This document shows, in pieces, positions 17,611 through 26,646 of a stretch of DNA of 64,000 bases; position 1 is the stretch's first letter, and every line of letters starts with the position of its first letter. The notes under the pieces were generated by a model that ran no database searches, had not been told where the DNA came from, and worked only from the letters and a program-made list of their open reading frames with translations. The position numbers were made by a program, and so were the translations under genes. The stretch is taken from the NCBI GenBank assembly GCA_910577665.1, contig CAJTOJ010000021.1, positions 1 to 64,000 of the forward strand, written 5' to 3'. The stretch comes from an uncultured Acetatifactor sp. (lineage in GTDB: Bacteria > Bacillota > Clostridia > Lachnospirales > Lachnospiraceae).

Positions 17611-19353
17611 ATGCTGACGGACAACAACAAGATCTTCCACAGGAAGAAGATCCTGACGGTGTTTCTGATCTGTGCCGGGGTTTTTGTACTTCTGTTTGTG
17701 AGACTTCTATACCTGTGTGTGTGGCAGGCAGATTATTACGCGGCCCGTGCCACACAGCTCCATGAAAGGGAACGGAGCATCAAGGCGGCCAGGGGGCGGA
17801 TCCTGGACCGGAACGGGAAAGTGCTGGCAGACAATAAGACGGTGTGTACAGTATCCGTCATACATAATCAGATCGAAGATCCGGAGGAGGTGATCCGGAT
17901 CCTGGCAAAAGAGCTGGATCTCACAGAAGAATATGTAAAAAAGAGAGTGGAAAAATATTCTTCCATGGAGAGGGTAAAAAGCAATGTGGAAAAATCCATT
18001 GGGGACAGGATACGGGAGTATGATATGGCCGGGGTCAAGGTGGATGAGGACTATAAACGCTACTACCCGTATGGTTCCCTTGCCAGCAAGGTGCTGGGAT
18101 TTACCGGCGGCGACAACCAGGGGATCATTGGCCTGGAAGTGGTCTATGATGAAGTGCTAGGAGGGGAGGCAGGGATGATTCTCACGGTGACGGATGCCAA
18201 GGGAATCGAGGTGGAGGCCGCCGGGGAGAGGCGCATCGAGCCGGTTCCCGGCCATGACCTGGTTACCAGCATTGACATGAACATCCAGACCTATGCCACC
18301 CAGCTGGCCACCCAGGCCATGGCTGCCAAAGAGGCGGACAGTGTCTCTATTCTGGTGATGCATCCGGGCAGCGGGGAGATCCTGGCTATGGTCAATGTGC
18401 CGGAGTTCGACCTGAACGAACCTTTCCGGCTGCCGGAAGGGACACCTGAGACCTTGACTGAGGCAGAGAAGCAGAATCTGTTAAACGGCATCTGGCGCAA
18501 CGGCTGTATCAACGACACTTATGAACCAGGTTCCACCTTTAAGATCATCACGGCTGCGGCGGGACTGGAGGCAGGGGTGGTGACACCGGCCAGTTCTTTT
18601 TCCTGCCCGGGTTTTATCACTGTAGATGACCGCAGGATCCATTGCCATAAGCGGGCAGGGCATGGGGCACAGGATTTTATCCACGCCACCATGAATTCCT
18701 GCAATCCCGTGTTCATTACAGTGGGACTGCGGCTGGGAGTGGACAGCTACTATAGCTATTTTGAACAGTTTGGCCTGAAGAAGAAAACAGGGATCGACCT
18801 GCCTGGGGAGGCAGGCACCATTATGCACAAGAAGGAGAACATGGGGAATGTGGAACTGGCCACAGTGGCTTTCGGCCAGTCTTTCCAGATTACACCCATA
18901 CAGCTTATCACCACGGTCTCCTCCATCATAAATGGAGGCAGGCGCATTACACCTCACTTCGGGGTCAGGATCCTGGACGGGGAGGGTAATGTGGAAGAAG
19001 AGCTGGAATATCCGGTGACGGAAGGAATCGTATCCGGGGAGACCAGCCAGACCCTGCGGGGAATCCTGGAGAAAGTGGTGTCGGAGGGCAGCGGGAAAAA
19101 CGGTGCTGTGGAAGGCTTCCATATCGGTGGCAAGACAGCAACCAGCCAGACCCTTCCCAGGGGAAGCGGCAGGTATATTGCATCCTTTATCGGATTTGCA
19201 CCGGCAGAGGATCCCCAGGTGATTGTCCTGGCAATTGTGAACAATCCCAAAGGAATCTATTATGGGGGACAGGTGGCGGCACCCATTGTCCGGCAGCTTT
19301 TTGAAAATATTCTTCCGTATCTGGGCATAAAGGAGTATAATGGCCATGAGTAA
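17611..19353 (+). CDS. spoVD: Class B penicillin-binding protein, SpoVD-like
   Basis: A 580-residue transpeptidase with one N-terminal membrane segment (ILTVFLICAGVFVLLFVRLL), a dimerisation domain (AARGRILDRNGKVLADN) and a catalytic domain. The motifs are STFK near residue 308, SCN near 363, and KTA in GGKTATSQ near 508, where KTG is usual. In Bacilli the second class B PBP of this cluster, SpoVD, makes the spore cortex; the paralogue pair here suggests the same division of labour. No PASTA domain follows. Its 3' end overlaps mraY by 14 bases. Confidence 0.85.
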   Translation: MLTDNNKIFHRKKILTVFLICAGVFVLLFVRLLYLCVWQADYYAARATQLHERERSIKAARGRILDRNGKVLADNKTVCTVSVIHNQIEDPEEVIRILAKELDLTEEYVKKRVEKYSSMERVKSNVEKSIGDRIREYDMAGVKVDEDYKRYYPYGSLASKVLGFTGGDNQGIIGLEVVYDEVLGGEAGMILTVTDAKGIEVEAAGERRIEPVPGHDLVTSIDMNIQTYATQLATQAMAAKEADSVSILVMHPGSGEILAMVNVPEFDLNEPFRLPEGTPETLTEAEKQNLLNGIWRNGCINDTYEPGSTFKIITAAAGLEAGVVTPASSFSCPGFITVDDRRIHCHKRAGHGAQDFIHATMNSCNPVFITVGLRLGVDSYYSYFEQFGLKKKTGIDLPGEAGTIMHKKENMGNVELATVAFGQSFQITPIQLITTVSSIINGGRRITPHFGVRILDGEGNVEEELEYPVTEGIVSGETSQTLRGILEKVVSEGSGKNGAVEGFHIGGKTATSQTLPRGSGRYIASFIGFAPAEDPQVIVLAIVNNPKGIYYGGQVAAPIVRQLFENILPYLGIKEYNGHE

Positions 19354-20299
19354 GATGATCTTGACAGCGGTAGCCCTTTCCTTTGGACTCAGTGCCATGA
19401 CAGGGCCTGTATTGATTCCGGTCTTAAGGCGGATGAAAATCGGCCAGACCATTCGGGAAGAGGGGCCGGCAGCCCATCTGAAGAAAGCGGGTACCCCTAC
19501 CATGGGCGGTATCCTGATCCTGGTCAGCGTGGTGTGCACATCGCTGCTGTACCTGGAACGATACCCGAAAGTGGCGCCGGTACTGTTCCTTACAGTGGGG
19601 TTTGGCCTGGTGGGATTCCTGGATGACTATATCAAGATTGTATGCAGGCGTTCCATGGGGCTTACACCCTTGCAGAAGCTTTCGGGGCAGCTTCTGGTGA
19701 CAGGGCTTTTTGCTTATTACATATTGACTTTTACGGATGTGAGCCTGGCCATGCGCATTCCCTGGCTGCCCGGCAGATACCTGGACTTTGGTATCTGGAA
19801 CCTCCCCATATTGTTTTTCATTGTGCTGGGAACGGTGAACGGGGTGAATTTCACAGATGGATTAGATGGGCTGGCGGGAAGTGTTACCGTGATCGTTGCG
19901 GTGTTCTTTACCGTGGTGGCAGCAGGTTCGCACAGTGGCATTGAGCCTGTGACCTGCGCTGTGACAGGGGCACTTATGGGCTTTCTGCTGTTCAATGTAC
20001 ATCCGGCTTCTGTCTTCATGGGGGATACCGGGTCCCTGGCCCTGGGCGGCTTTGTGGCGGCTTGTGGCTATATGCTGCAGATGCCTTTATTCATCGCCCT
20101 GGTAGGGATCATTTACCTGGTGGAGGTGGCTTCGGTGATCTTGCAGGTATGTTGGTATAAATTTACGGGTGGAAAGCGCATTTTTAAGATGGCACCCCTG
20201 CACCACCATTTTGAGTTAAGCGGCTGGTCTGAGACCAGGATCACGGCGGTATTTTCCATTGTTACGGCCTTAATGTGTCTGCTGGCCCTGGGGGCTTGA
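19340..20299 (+). CDS. mraY: Phospho-MurNAc-pentapeptide transferase MraY
   Basis: A 319-residue integral membrane enzyme making lipid I from UDP-MurNAc-pentapeptide and undecaprenyl phosphate. Signatures are GTPTMGGILIL near residue 52, DDYIK near 95, and NFTDGLDGLAG near 172, with a histidine-rich HHHFELSGW loop near the end. It overlaps spoVD by 14 bases, and AAAGGAG lies just upstream, so translation is likely coupled. A second ATG at 19346 is equally possible. Confidence 0.96.
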   Translation: MAMSKMILTAVALSFGLSAMTGPVLIPVLRRMKIGQTIREEGPAAHLKKAGTPTMGGILILVSVVCTSLLYLERYPKVAPVLFLTVGFGLVGFLDDYIKIVCRRSMGLTPLQKLSGQLLVTGLFAYYILTFTDVSLAMRIPWLPGRYLDFGIWNLPILFFIVLGTVNGVNFTDGLDGLAGSVTVIVAVFFTVVAAGSHSGIEPVTCAVTGALMGFLLFNVHPASVFMGDTGSLALGGFVAACGYMLQMPLFIALVGIIYLVEVASVILQVCWYKFTGGKRIFKMAPLHHHFELSGWSETRITAVFSIVTALMCLLALGA

Positions 20300-20357
20300 A
20301 CGGATTGAGGAAAATCTTGGATGGAATGCCTGCAAAAGCGGGCAGGGAGGTATAGAA

Positions 20358-21722
20358 GTGGCGTTGGGAGAAAAATGCCTGGTGGTAGGATCCGGCATCA
20401 GCGGGATCGGATCCGCGGGCCTTCTGGAACATATGGGAGCGGATGTGGTGCTCTACGACAGCAATGAGAAACTGACACAGGAAGAGATGCAGGGGAAGCT
20501 GCCTCAAGGCAGCCATGTCAGATGTGTGGCAGGAGAACTGCCAGAGGACGTGGCAGCGGGAGTGCAGACGGTGGTGCTTAGTCCCGGGGTACCGGTGGAT
20601 ATTCCGTTGGTGTGCAGGCTGCGGGAAAGCGGGGCCGATGTTATCGGGGAGATTGAGCTGGGGTACCAGATGGAAAAGGGACGGATAGCTGCCATCACCG
20701 GTACCAACGGCAAGACCACTACCACCACTCTGGTTGGGGAGATCCTGAAGGCCCATCTGGGGCAGGAAAGGGTATTTGTAGTGGGAAATATTGGGAATCC
20801 TTACACTTCCGAGTGTCTGAAGACTACCCGGGAAAGTGTCACAGTGGGAGAGATCAGCTCCTTCCAGCTGGAGACCATACAGGATTTCCATCCGGCAGTG
20901 TCTGCTATCCTGAATATTACCCCGGATCACTTGAACAGGCATCATACCATGGATGCTTATGTGGCGGCCAAGGAGAACATCACCAGGAACCAGACAGGGG
21001 AGGATATCTGCGTGCTGAATTACGAGAACCCTTATACCCGGGAATTCGGGAAACGGTGCCCGGCCAGGGTGGTCTGGTTTTCCACGGTACATAAGCCCGA
21101 GGAGGGATACTGTCTGGAACAGGAGAAGATCGTGAAATGTTTCCGGGGCAGGACGGAGGAGCTTCTGGACATTCACCGGGATATGCACCTGGTGGGAATG
21201 TGCAATGTGGAGAATGTGATGGCGGCCATTGCCATTGCAGAAGGCATGGGGGTTCCTTTTGGCACCATCCTGGAGGTGGTGAGGAACTTTCATGCAGTGG
21301 AGCACAGGATCGAATATGTGGCTACCAAGGGGGGTGTTGACTACTACAATGATTCCAAGGGAACCAACCCGGATGCCGCCATCCAGGGGATCCGGGCTAT
21401 GAACAGGCCTACCATTCTGATCGGTGGTGGCTATGACAAGGAAAGTGTGTACGATGACTGGATCGGAAGCTTTGAAGGCAAGGTGAAGTGGCTGGTGCTC
21501 ATTGGGCAGACCAGGGAGAAGATTGCAGAATGTGCCAGAAAGCATGGATTTCACAGGATTCGGTTCGCGGATACTTACCAGGAGTGTCTTAAGCTGTGTA
21601 CGCAGCTTGCAGAGGAGGGGGATGCGGTGCTGCTCTCCCCGGCCTGCGCCAGCTGGGGCATGTTCCCCAATTATGAGGTCCGGGGGGAACTGTTCAAGGA
21701 GTATGTGAGAGGACTGGAATAA
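20358..21722 (+). CDS. murD: UDP-MurNAc-L-alanine:D-glutamate ligase MurD
   Basis: A 454-residue cytoplasmic Mur ligase adding D-glutamate to UDP-MurNAc-L-Ala. An N-terminal Rossmann-like domain (VVGSGISGIGSAGLL) is followed by the ATP loop GTNGKTTTTTL near residue 115 and the conserved YNDSKGTNPDA segment near 330. The GTG start at 20358 has GGGAGG seven bases upstream. It is the only Mur amino-acid ligase gene in this window; murC, murE and murF must be elsewhere. Confidence 0.95.
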   Translation: MALGEKCLVVGSGISGIGSAGLLEHMGADVVLYDSNEKLTQEEMQGKLPQGSHVRCVAGELPEDVAAGVQTVVLSPGVPVDIPLVCRLRESGADVIGEIELGYQMEKGRIAAITGTNGKTTTTTLVGEILKAHLGQERVFVVGNIGNPYTSECLKTTRESVTVGEISSFQLETIQDFHPAVSAILNITPDHLNRHHTMDAYVAAKENITRNQTGEDICVLNYENPYTREFGKRCPARVVWFSTVHKPEEGYCLEQEKIVKCFRGRTEELLDIHRDMHLVGMCNVENVMAAIAIAEGMGVPFGTILEVVRNFHAVEHRIEYVATKGGVDYYNDSKGTNPDAAIQGIRAMNRPTILIGGGYDKESVYDDWIGSFEGKVKWLVLIGQTREKIAECARKHGFHRIRFADTYQECLKLCTQLAEEGDAVLLSPACASWGMFPNYEVRGELFKEYVRGLE

Positions 21723-21743
21723 AGGGCTTTCCCTGCAGTCAGA

Positions 21744-22946
21744 ATGGGAATTGAGGTGATACATATAGCCACACAGAATGTTGCACGGAGGCGGAAGAGA
21801 AAAGAACAATCCGAATATTTTTTTGATTACAGCCTGCTGTTTATTGTGCTGTTTCTGCTGGGTTTCGGCCTGGTGATGATCTACTCTGCCAGTTCCTATG
21901 AAGCTTTTGAAGAATTCAAGGACACAGCATATTATCTGAAGAAGCAGCTGGTGGCCATTGTCATCGGCCTGGGGCTGATGATCTTCGTGGCAAATGTGCC
22001 CTATCATTTCTGGGAGCGTTTTGCCATGCTGGGATATGTGGTATCGGCGGCCATGGTTCCCCTGGTGTTGACGCCTCTGGGAGTGGAATCCCACGGTGCC
22101 AGGCGGTGGATCCGTATCCCGGGGGTGGGCTTGAACCTGCAGCCGGCGGAGGTGGCGAAGCTGTGCATGATCCTGTTTCTGGCCACCATGGTCTGCAAGA
22201 TGGGAAAGGGTGTGCGCACCATGAAGGGGTTTCTGATCATGATGGCAGTGCCACTGCCCATAGTGGGAGAGGTGTATCTGATCACCAAGAACCTGAGTTC
22301 TGCCATTATCATCATGGGGATATCCGTGCTGATGGTGTTTGTGGCCAGTCCGGATTACAAGAAATTTGTGATCATAGGTATCACAGGCCTGACGGCAGTG
22401 GCGGTGCTGGTATTTGTCATTGTATCGGCCTCCATGAGCGGGGAGGGTGCCGGACACTGGCGAAGTGCCCGTATCGTAGCCTGGCTGGATCCGGAGAGTG
22501 CGGCTCAGGGGAAGGGGTTCCAGACCCTGCAGGCCCTGTATGCCATTGGCAGCGGCGGCGTCTGGGGAAAAGGGCTGGGGCAGAGTATGCAGAAGCTGAG
22601 TTTCCTGCCAGAGGCACAGAATGACATGATCTTTTCCATTATCTGTGAAGAACTGGGACTGTTCGGTGCCATTGCCATCATCATTATGTTTGTGATGCTG
22701 CTCTGGCGCATGATGGTGATCGCCAACAATGCCACGGATCTGTTTGGGGCCATGCTGGTGGTGGGCGTCATGGGACACATTGCCATCCAGGCCATCTTAA
22801 ACATTGCCGTGGTGACCAACTCCATTCCCAATACAGGAATCTCCCTGCCCTTTATCAGCTATGGAGGATCTTCTGTGATGTTCCTGCTCATTGAGATCGG
22901 CCTGGTCTTGAGTGTGGCAAAGCGCATACAGCTGAAGGAACTGTAA
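21744..22946 (+). CDS. ftsW: SEDS peptidoglycan polymerase FtsW
   Basis: A 400-residue protein with about ten membrane segments. SEDS signatures include GARRWIRIPGVGLNLQPAEVAKL near residue 115, partly quoted as RWIRIPGVGLNLQPAE, and NTGISLPFISYGGSS near 365. SEDS proteins polymerise lipid II glycan strands with a partner class B PBP, two of which are encoded just upstream. It could serve as FtsW, the sporulation homologue SpoVE, or both. The start is uncertain: ATG 21744 lacks a good ribosome binding site and a GTG four codons later is possible. Confidence 0.93.
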   Translation: MGIEVIHIATQNVARRRKRKEQSEYFFDYSLLFIVLFLLGFGLVMIYSASSYEAFEEFKDTAYYLKKQLVAIVIGLGLMIFVANVPYHFWERFAMLGYVVSAAMVPLVLTPLGVESHGARRWIRIPGVGLNLQPAEVAKLCMILFLATMVCKMGKGVRTMKGFLIMMAVPLPIVGEVYLITKNLSSAIIIMGISVLMVFVASPDYKKFVIIGITGLTAVAVLVFVIVSASMSGEGAGHWRSARIVAWLDPESAAQGKGFQTLQALYAIGSGGVWGKGLGQSMQKLSFLPEAQNDMIFSIICEELGLFGAIAIIIMFVMLLWRMMVIANNATDLFGAMLVVGVMGHIAIQAILNIAVVTNSIPNTGISLPFISYGGSSVMFLLIEIGLVLSVAKRIQLKEL

Positions 22947-22951
22947 AGAAC

Positions 22952-23002
22952 GGCCGTCCTGCCTGTCCGGAAGCCTGGTAATGGCGGCGGGCAGGGTTTT
23001 TG
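22952..23002 (+). terminator. Possible terminator between ftsW and murA
   Basis: CCTGCC and GGCAGG can pair across a 28-base loop, followed by GTTTTTG. The long loop makes this weak. Confidence 0.35.
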
Positions 23003-23111
23003 CCGGCAGATTGTGTTGTATTGGCAAATTGAAAATGAGGACAAGGTACCAGGGAATACCTTGACACATAGGATAGAATAGGTCTTTAGTTTGATAACCG
23101 GATGGTGATCT

Positions 23112-24365
23112 ATGGATTCTATTTGTGTTCAGGGCGGGATTGCCCTGCAGGGAGAAGTTCCCATACAGGGTTCCAAGAATGCGGCGTTGCCTATTCTGGC
23201 GGCTACGCTGCTTGTGGGAGAGCGTTCTTTTATCAGAAATTGTCCAAGGATTGCGGATGTGTATGCCATGGTCAGTCTCCTGAAGGCCATGGGATGCCAG
23301 GTAAACTGGCAGGAGCAGGGGATACTGGTGGATTCTTCCAGGGTGCAGGGACACGAGATGCAGTCGGAAGCGGTCAAGGGTATGCGCTCCTCCCTGTGTC
23401 TGCTGGGAGCTATGATTGGCAGATGCAATGAAGTGGTAATGGAACATCCGGGAGGCTGTGTCATAGGACAGCGCCCCATTGACCTGCACCTGTGGGCACT
23501 TGGGCAGATGGGAGTGGCATTCGGGGAGACACAGGGGCTTTTGTCAGCTACTGCTGACAGACTCTGCGGAGCACGGATCTGCCTGCCAAAGCCCAGCGTG
23601 GGTGCCACGGAGAATATCATCCTGGCAGCGGTGATGGCAGAGGGAGATACCTTGATTGAAGGTGCTGCCAGGGAGCCGGAGATTGTGGCGCTGTGTGGAT
23701 ATCTGTGTGCCTGCGGGGCCTGGATCCAGGGAGCGGGCACGGCATGTATCCGGATCCGGGGAGGACAGAGACTCTACGGCACAGACTACACTGTGCCGGC
23801 AGACAGGATAGTGGCAGGCACCTACCTGTTTGCCTGCATTGCCGCAGGCGGGAATATTTTCCTGGAACATGCCCCTGGGGAAGACATGGGGGCCGTGCTT
23901 ACAGTGGCCGGGCGTATGGGCGCAAGACTGTGCACATCCAGGGAAGGCATCTATGTACAGGCTCCGCCCAGACCCCTTTCCACGGACCGGATCATCACGG
24001 CTCCCTATCCGGGATTCCCAACGGATTTACAGTCATCGGCCCTGGTGGCGGCAGCCCTGGGAGAGGGAGTTACCCTTGTGGAGGAGACCATCTTTGAGAA
24101 CCGTTTCCGGGTTGTGGAGGAATTGCGGAAAATGGGAGGACGCATGGAGATGCTGGATACCGGAAAGCTGCTGGTGCGGGGAGTGGACACCCTGCAGGGT
24201 GCCCTGGTGGAAGCCAAAGAACTGCGGGGCGGGGCAGCCCTGGTGGCGGCAGCCCTGGCGGCAAAGGGTGAGAGCGTGATAAGGGGTTGTCTGTATATTA
24301 ACCGCGGGTATGAGAATATCTGTAGGGACTTCAGAGAGTTAGGAGCGCGTGTGATCGGTGCATAA
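23112..24365 (+). CDS. murA: UDP-GlcNAc 1-carboxyvinyltransferase MurA
   Basis: A 417-residue EPSP-synthase-like enzyme of the first committed peptidoglycan step, transferring enolpyruvate from PEP. The substrate-binding pair KN is in IQGSKNAALPILAA near residue 21. The catalytic Cys116 lies in HPGGCVIGQRPIDLH, the form that is sensitive to fosfomycin. Its place between ftsW and ftsQ is where murG or murB often lies in other Firmicutes. A second murA copy elsewhere is common in this phylum and cannot be excluded. Confidence 0.94.
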   Translation: MDSICVQGGIALQGEVPIQGSKNAALPILAATLLVGERSFIRNCPRIADVYAMVSLLKAMGCQVNWQEQGILVDSSRVQGHEMQSEAVKGMRSSLCLLGAMIGRCNEVVMEHPGGCVIGQRPIDLHLWALGQMGVAFGETQGLLSATADRLCGARICLPKPSVGATENIILAAVMAEGDTLIEGAAREPEIVALCGYLCACGAWIQGAGTACIRIRGGQRLYGTDYTVPADRIVAGTYLFACIAAGGNIFLEHAPGEDMGAVLTVAGRMGARLCTSREGIYVQAPPRPLSTDRIITAPYPGFPTDLQSSALVAAALGEGVTLVEETIFENRFRVVEELRKMGGRMEMLDTGKLLVRGVDTLQGALVEAKELRGGAALVAAALAAKGESVIRGCLYINRGYENICRDFRELGARVIGA

Positions 24366-25125
24366 AGAGAACATCCCGGGAGAAACGGCACATGGAAATA
24401 TGAAAAAAAGTAAGAAAGGGATACTCATGGCGGTGGCCCTGCTGCTCCTCCTGGGAGGAGCGGGAGGCTATGGCTATGTGAAGAGTACCTACACGGTACA
24501 CACTGTGTATGTGGAGGGCAATGTCCACTATACGGAGGAGGAGATCAAAGCCATTGTGATGGATGGATGGCTGGGGGACAATTCCCTGTATCTGGCCGCA
24601 AAATACAAGAACAAGGGCATAAAGGGGATTCCGTTTGTGGACGTGATGGATGTGACCATCCTGTCTCCCGACACCATTAAGATCACGGTCTATGAGAAGG
24701 CTTTGACGGGTTATGTGAAATACCTGGGTGCCTATGTGTATTTTGACAAGGACGGGTATGTGGTGGAAAGCTCCAGCGTCAAGACCCTGGGCATTCCGGA
24801 GGTCACAGGGCTGTCCTTCGGGCATATTGTGCTGGGAGAAGCACTGCCGGTGGAAAATAAGGAGGTATTTTCCAGTATCCTGAACCTTACCAAGCTACTG
24901 GAGAAATATAGTCTGTCCTCAGAAAAGATTTATTTCCAGAAGGCGGGGGAGATCACGGTGTATTTCGGGGAGGTGAAGGTGGCCCTGGGCAGTGATATGG
25001 CCACCCTGGAGGACAAGCTTATGGCATTGCCAGAGCTTCTGCCCGCCCTGGAGGGGAAAAAGGGGACATTGCAGATGGTGTCCTATGAGCAGAACCGGAA
25101 CCAGTATGTGTTCCAGCCCGAGTAG
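24358..25125 (+). CDS. ftsQ: Cell-division protein FtsQ/DivIB
   Basis: A bitopic division protein of about 255 residues. One membrane segment (KGILMAVALLLLLGGAGGYGYV) is followed by a POTRA domain (VHTVYVEGNVHYTEEEIKAI) and the beta domain (KITVYEKALTGYVKYLGAYVYFD). It works with FtsL and DivIC at the septum. The GTG at 24358 overlaps the murA stop and has AGGAG 12 bases upstream; ATG 24400 (MKKSKKG) would give a shorter but equally plausible protein. Confidence 0.88.
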   Translation: MHKENIPGETAHGNMKKSKKGILMAVALLLLLGGAGGYGYVKSTYTVHTVYVEGNVHYTEEEIKAIVMDGWLGDNSLYLAAKYKNKGIKGIPFVDVMDVTILSPDTIKITVYEKALTGYVKYLGAYVYFDKDGYVVESSSVKTLGIPEVTGLSFGHIVLGEALPVENKEVFSSILNLTKLLEKYSLSSEKIYFQKAGEITVYFGEVKVALGSDMATLEDKLMALPELLPALEGKKGTLQMVSYEQNRNQYVFQPE

Positions 25126-25240
25126 GGTGGCAGGACAGACTGGAGACGGGAAAACATATGCATGCGCGTGCATCCCGTTGCGAAGAGCAATGTAGCCGTG
25201 CACAGTAACGATTGGTCTTGAAAAAAGATATAAAAAGTAG

Positions 25241-25269
25241 TTGATTAATTCGGGAAATAATTATATGAT
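25241..25269 (+). promoter_or_regulatory. Sigma-A promoter of ftsZ
   Basis: TTGATT (25241-25246), a 17-base spacer and TATGAT (25264-25269) lie about 40 bases before the ftsZ start. So ftsZ can be transcribed apart from the upstream cluster. Confidence 0.75.
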
Positions 25270-25312
25270 AGGCTATATGGCCTAGTTAGTATGGTAGAAG
25301 GAGGATGAACCC

Positions 25313-26503
25313 TTGCTTGAGATTAAGACGAACGATGCTGAATCTGCTGCCAAGATCATAGTGGTCGGGGTGGGTGGCGCAGGTAACAATGCTGTCAATA
25401 GAATGGTCGATGAGAAGATAGATGGTGTGGATTTTATCGGGGTGAATACGGACAAGCAGGCCTTGCAGCTGTGCAAGGCACCAAAGCTGTTACAGATCGG
25501 GGAGAAGCTGACGAAGGGACTGGGAGCAGGCGCGAAGCCGGAAGTGGGCGAGAAAGCTGCCGAGGAAAGTGCCGAGGAGATCAGCGCTGCCATAAAGGGC
25601 GCAGATATGGTGTTTGTCACCTGTGGCATGGGCGGTGGCACGGGAACCGGGGCGGCTCCTGTTGTAGCCAGACTGGCCAAGGACATGGGAATACTTACCG
25701 TAGGTGTGGTGACAAAGCCTTTCCGTTTTGAGGCCAAGACCCGTATGGTGAATGCGCTGAACGGCATAGAACGGATCCAGCAGAATGTGGACACGCTGAT
25801 CGTGATTCCCAATGACAAGCTGCTGGAAATTGTGGACAGACGTACCACTATGCCGGAGGCCCTCAAGAAAGCGGATGAGGTGTTACAGCAGGCAGTACAG
25901 GGGATCACGGATCTGATCAATGTGCCAGCCATTATCAACCTGGATTTCGCAGATGTGCAGACAGTCATGAAGGACAAGGGCATTGCACATATCGGTATCG
26001 GAGAGGGCAAGGGGGATGATAAGGCCCTGGATGCAGTGAAGATGGCAGTGGAGAGCCCACTGTTAGAGACCACCATCAGTGGTGCCAGCCATGTGATTAT
26101 CAATGTATCAGGAGATATTACGCTGACAGATGCCAGCGATGCAGTGGGATATGTGCAGGGTCTGGCCGGTGAGGAAGTGAATATCATCTTTGGTGCCATG
26201 TACGATGAAGCCAGATCCGACAGTTGTACCATCACCGTGATTGCCACGGGGTTAGCAAATATGCAGAATGGTGCTGCGCAGTCCCGGATGGGGAATACAT
26301 ACAAAGCACCTGTCTCCTATATGCAAGGGAGAGGGCCTGCCCAGGGACAGGGTGGTATGCAGCCTGGGGGGGCACCGTTGCAGCCGGGTGCGGACAATGC
26401 GGCACAGAAGTCCCAGATGCAAGGCATCCAGAGACCTGTGGATATCAGAAGCAATGTGAAGGAGCAGTCCTTGAAGATTCCGGATTTCCTCCAGAGAAAG
26501 TAA
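25313..26503 (+). CDS. ftsZ: Cell-division tubulin FtsZ
   Basis: A 396-residue GTPase that polymerises into the Z ring. The tubulin signature GGGTGTGAAPVVA is near residue 107, and GVGGAGNNAVNRM is near 20. A linker of about 60 residues rich in Gln, Gly and Pro leads to the C-terminal peptide LKIPDFLQRK that binds membrane anchors. The start is TTG at 25313 with AGAAGGAGG eight bases upstream, giving MLEIKTN like other Firmicutes. No ftsA gene precedes it, so another anchor such as SepF is probably used. Confidence 0.97.
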   Translation: MLEIKTNDAESAAKIIVVGVGGAGNNAVNRMVDEKIDGVDFIGVNTDKQALQLCKAPKLLQIGEKLTKGLGAGAKPEVGEKAAEESAEEISAAIKGADMVFVTCGMGGGTGTGAAPVVARLAKDMGILTVGVVTKPFRFEAKTRMVNALNGIERIQQNVDTLIVIPNDKLLEIVDRRTTMPEALKKADEVLQQAVQGITDLINVPAIINLDFADVQTVMKDKGIAHIGIGEGKGDDKALDAVKMAVESPLLETTISGASHVIINVSGDITLTDASDAVGYVQGLAGEEVNIIFGAMYDEARSDSCTITVIATGLANMQNGAAQSRMGNTYKAPVSYMQGRGPAQGQGGMQPGGAPLQPGADNAAQKSQMQGIQRPVDIRSNVKEQSLKIPDFLQRK

Positions 26504-26530
26504 AAGAACAGAACCAGAATACCAGATATT

Positions 26531-26559
26531 GCCCCGGACAGGCTGTCCGGGGCTGTTTT
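26531..26559 (+). terminator. Terminator after ftsZ
   Basis: GCCCCGGACAG (26531-26541) and its exact complement (26543-26553) form a strong stem followed by TGTTTT. Confidence 0.85.
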
Positions 26560-26624
26560 GTCGAAAAAATCCAGTCATTTCTGACCTTCCTTTGACAAAT
26601 TCCATGCCCGTCTCCCTTTATAAT
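26559..26624 (+). promoter_or_regulatory. Spo0A-activated promoter of spoIIGA-sigE
   Basis: A perfect 0A box, TGTCGAA in the context TTTTGTCGAAAAAA, lies at 26559-26565. A consensus -35 TTGACA (26592-26597) and TATAAT (26619-26624) follow, separated by 21 bases instead of 17. In Bacillus the spoIIG promoter has the same long spacing and depends on Spo0A~P to help sigma-A. The -35 itself overlaps TGACAAA, a one-mismatch 0A box. Confidence 0.8.
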
Positions 26625-26646
26625 CATTATGAAAAGGATGATGCAA

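Noticed and set aside
20262..22778. Long minus-strand open frame of 838 residues opposite murD and ftsW
   Set aside because: It is antisense to two clear genes, is rich in His, Gln and Pro, and has no recognisable domain. It arises from codon bias of the plus strand.
23073..23100. TTGACA before murA as a promoter
   Set aside because: The nearest -10-like hexamer (TAGAAT) is only seven bases away; no hexamer lies at 16-18 bases.
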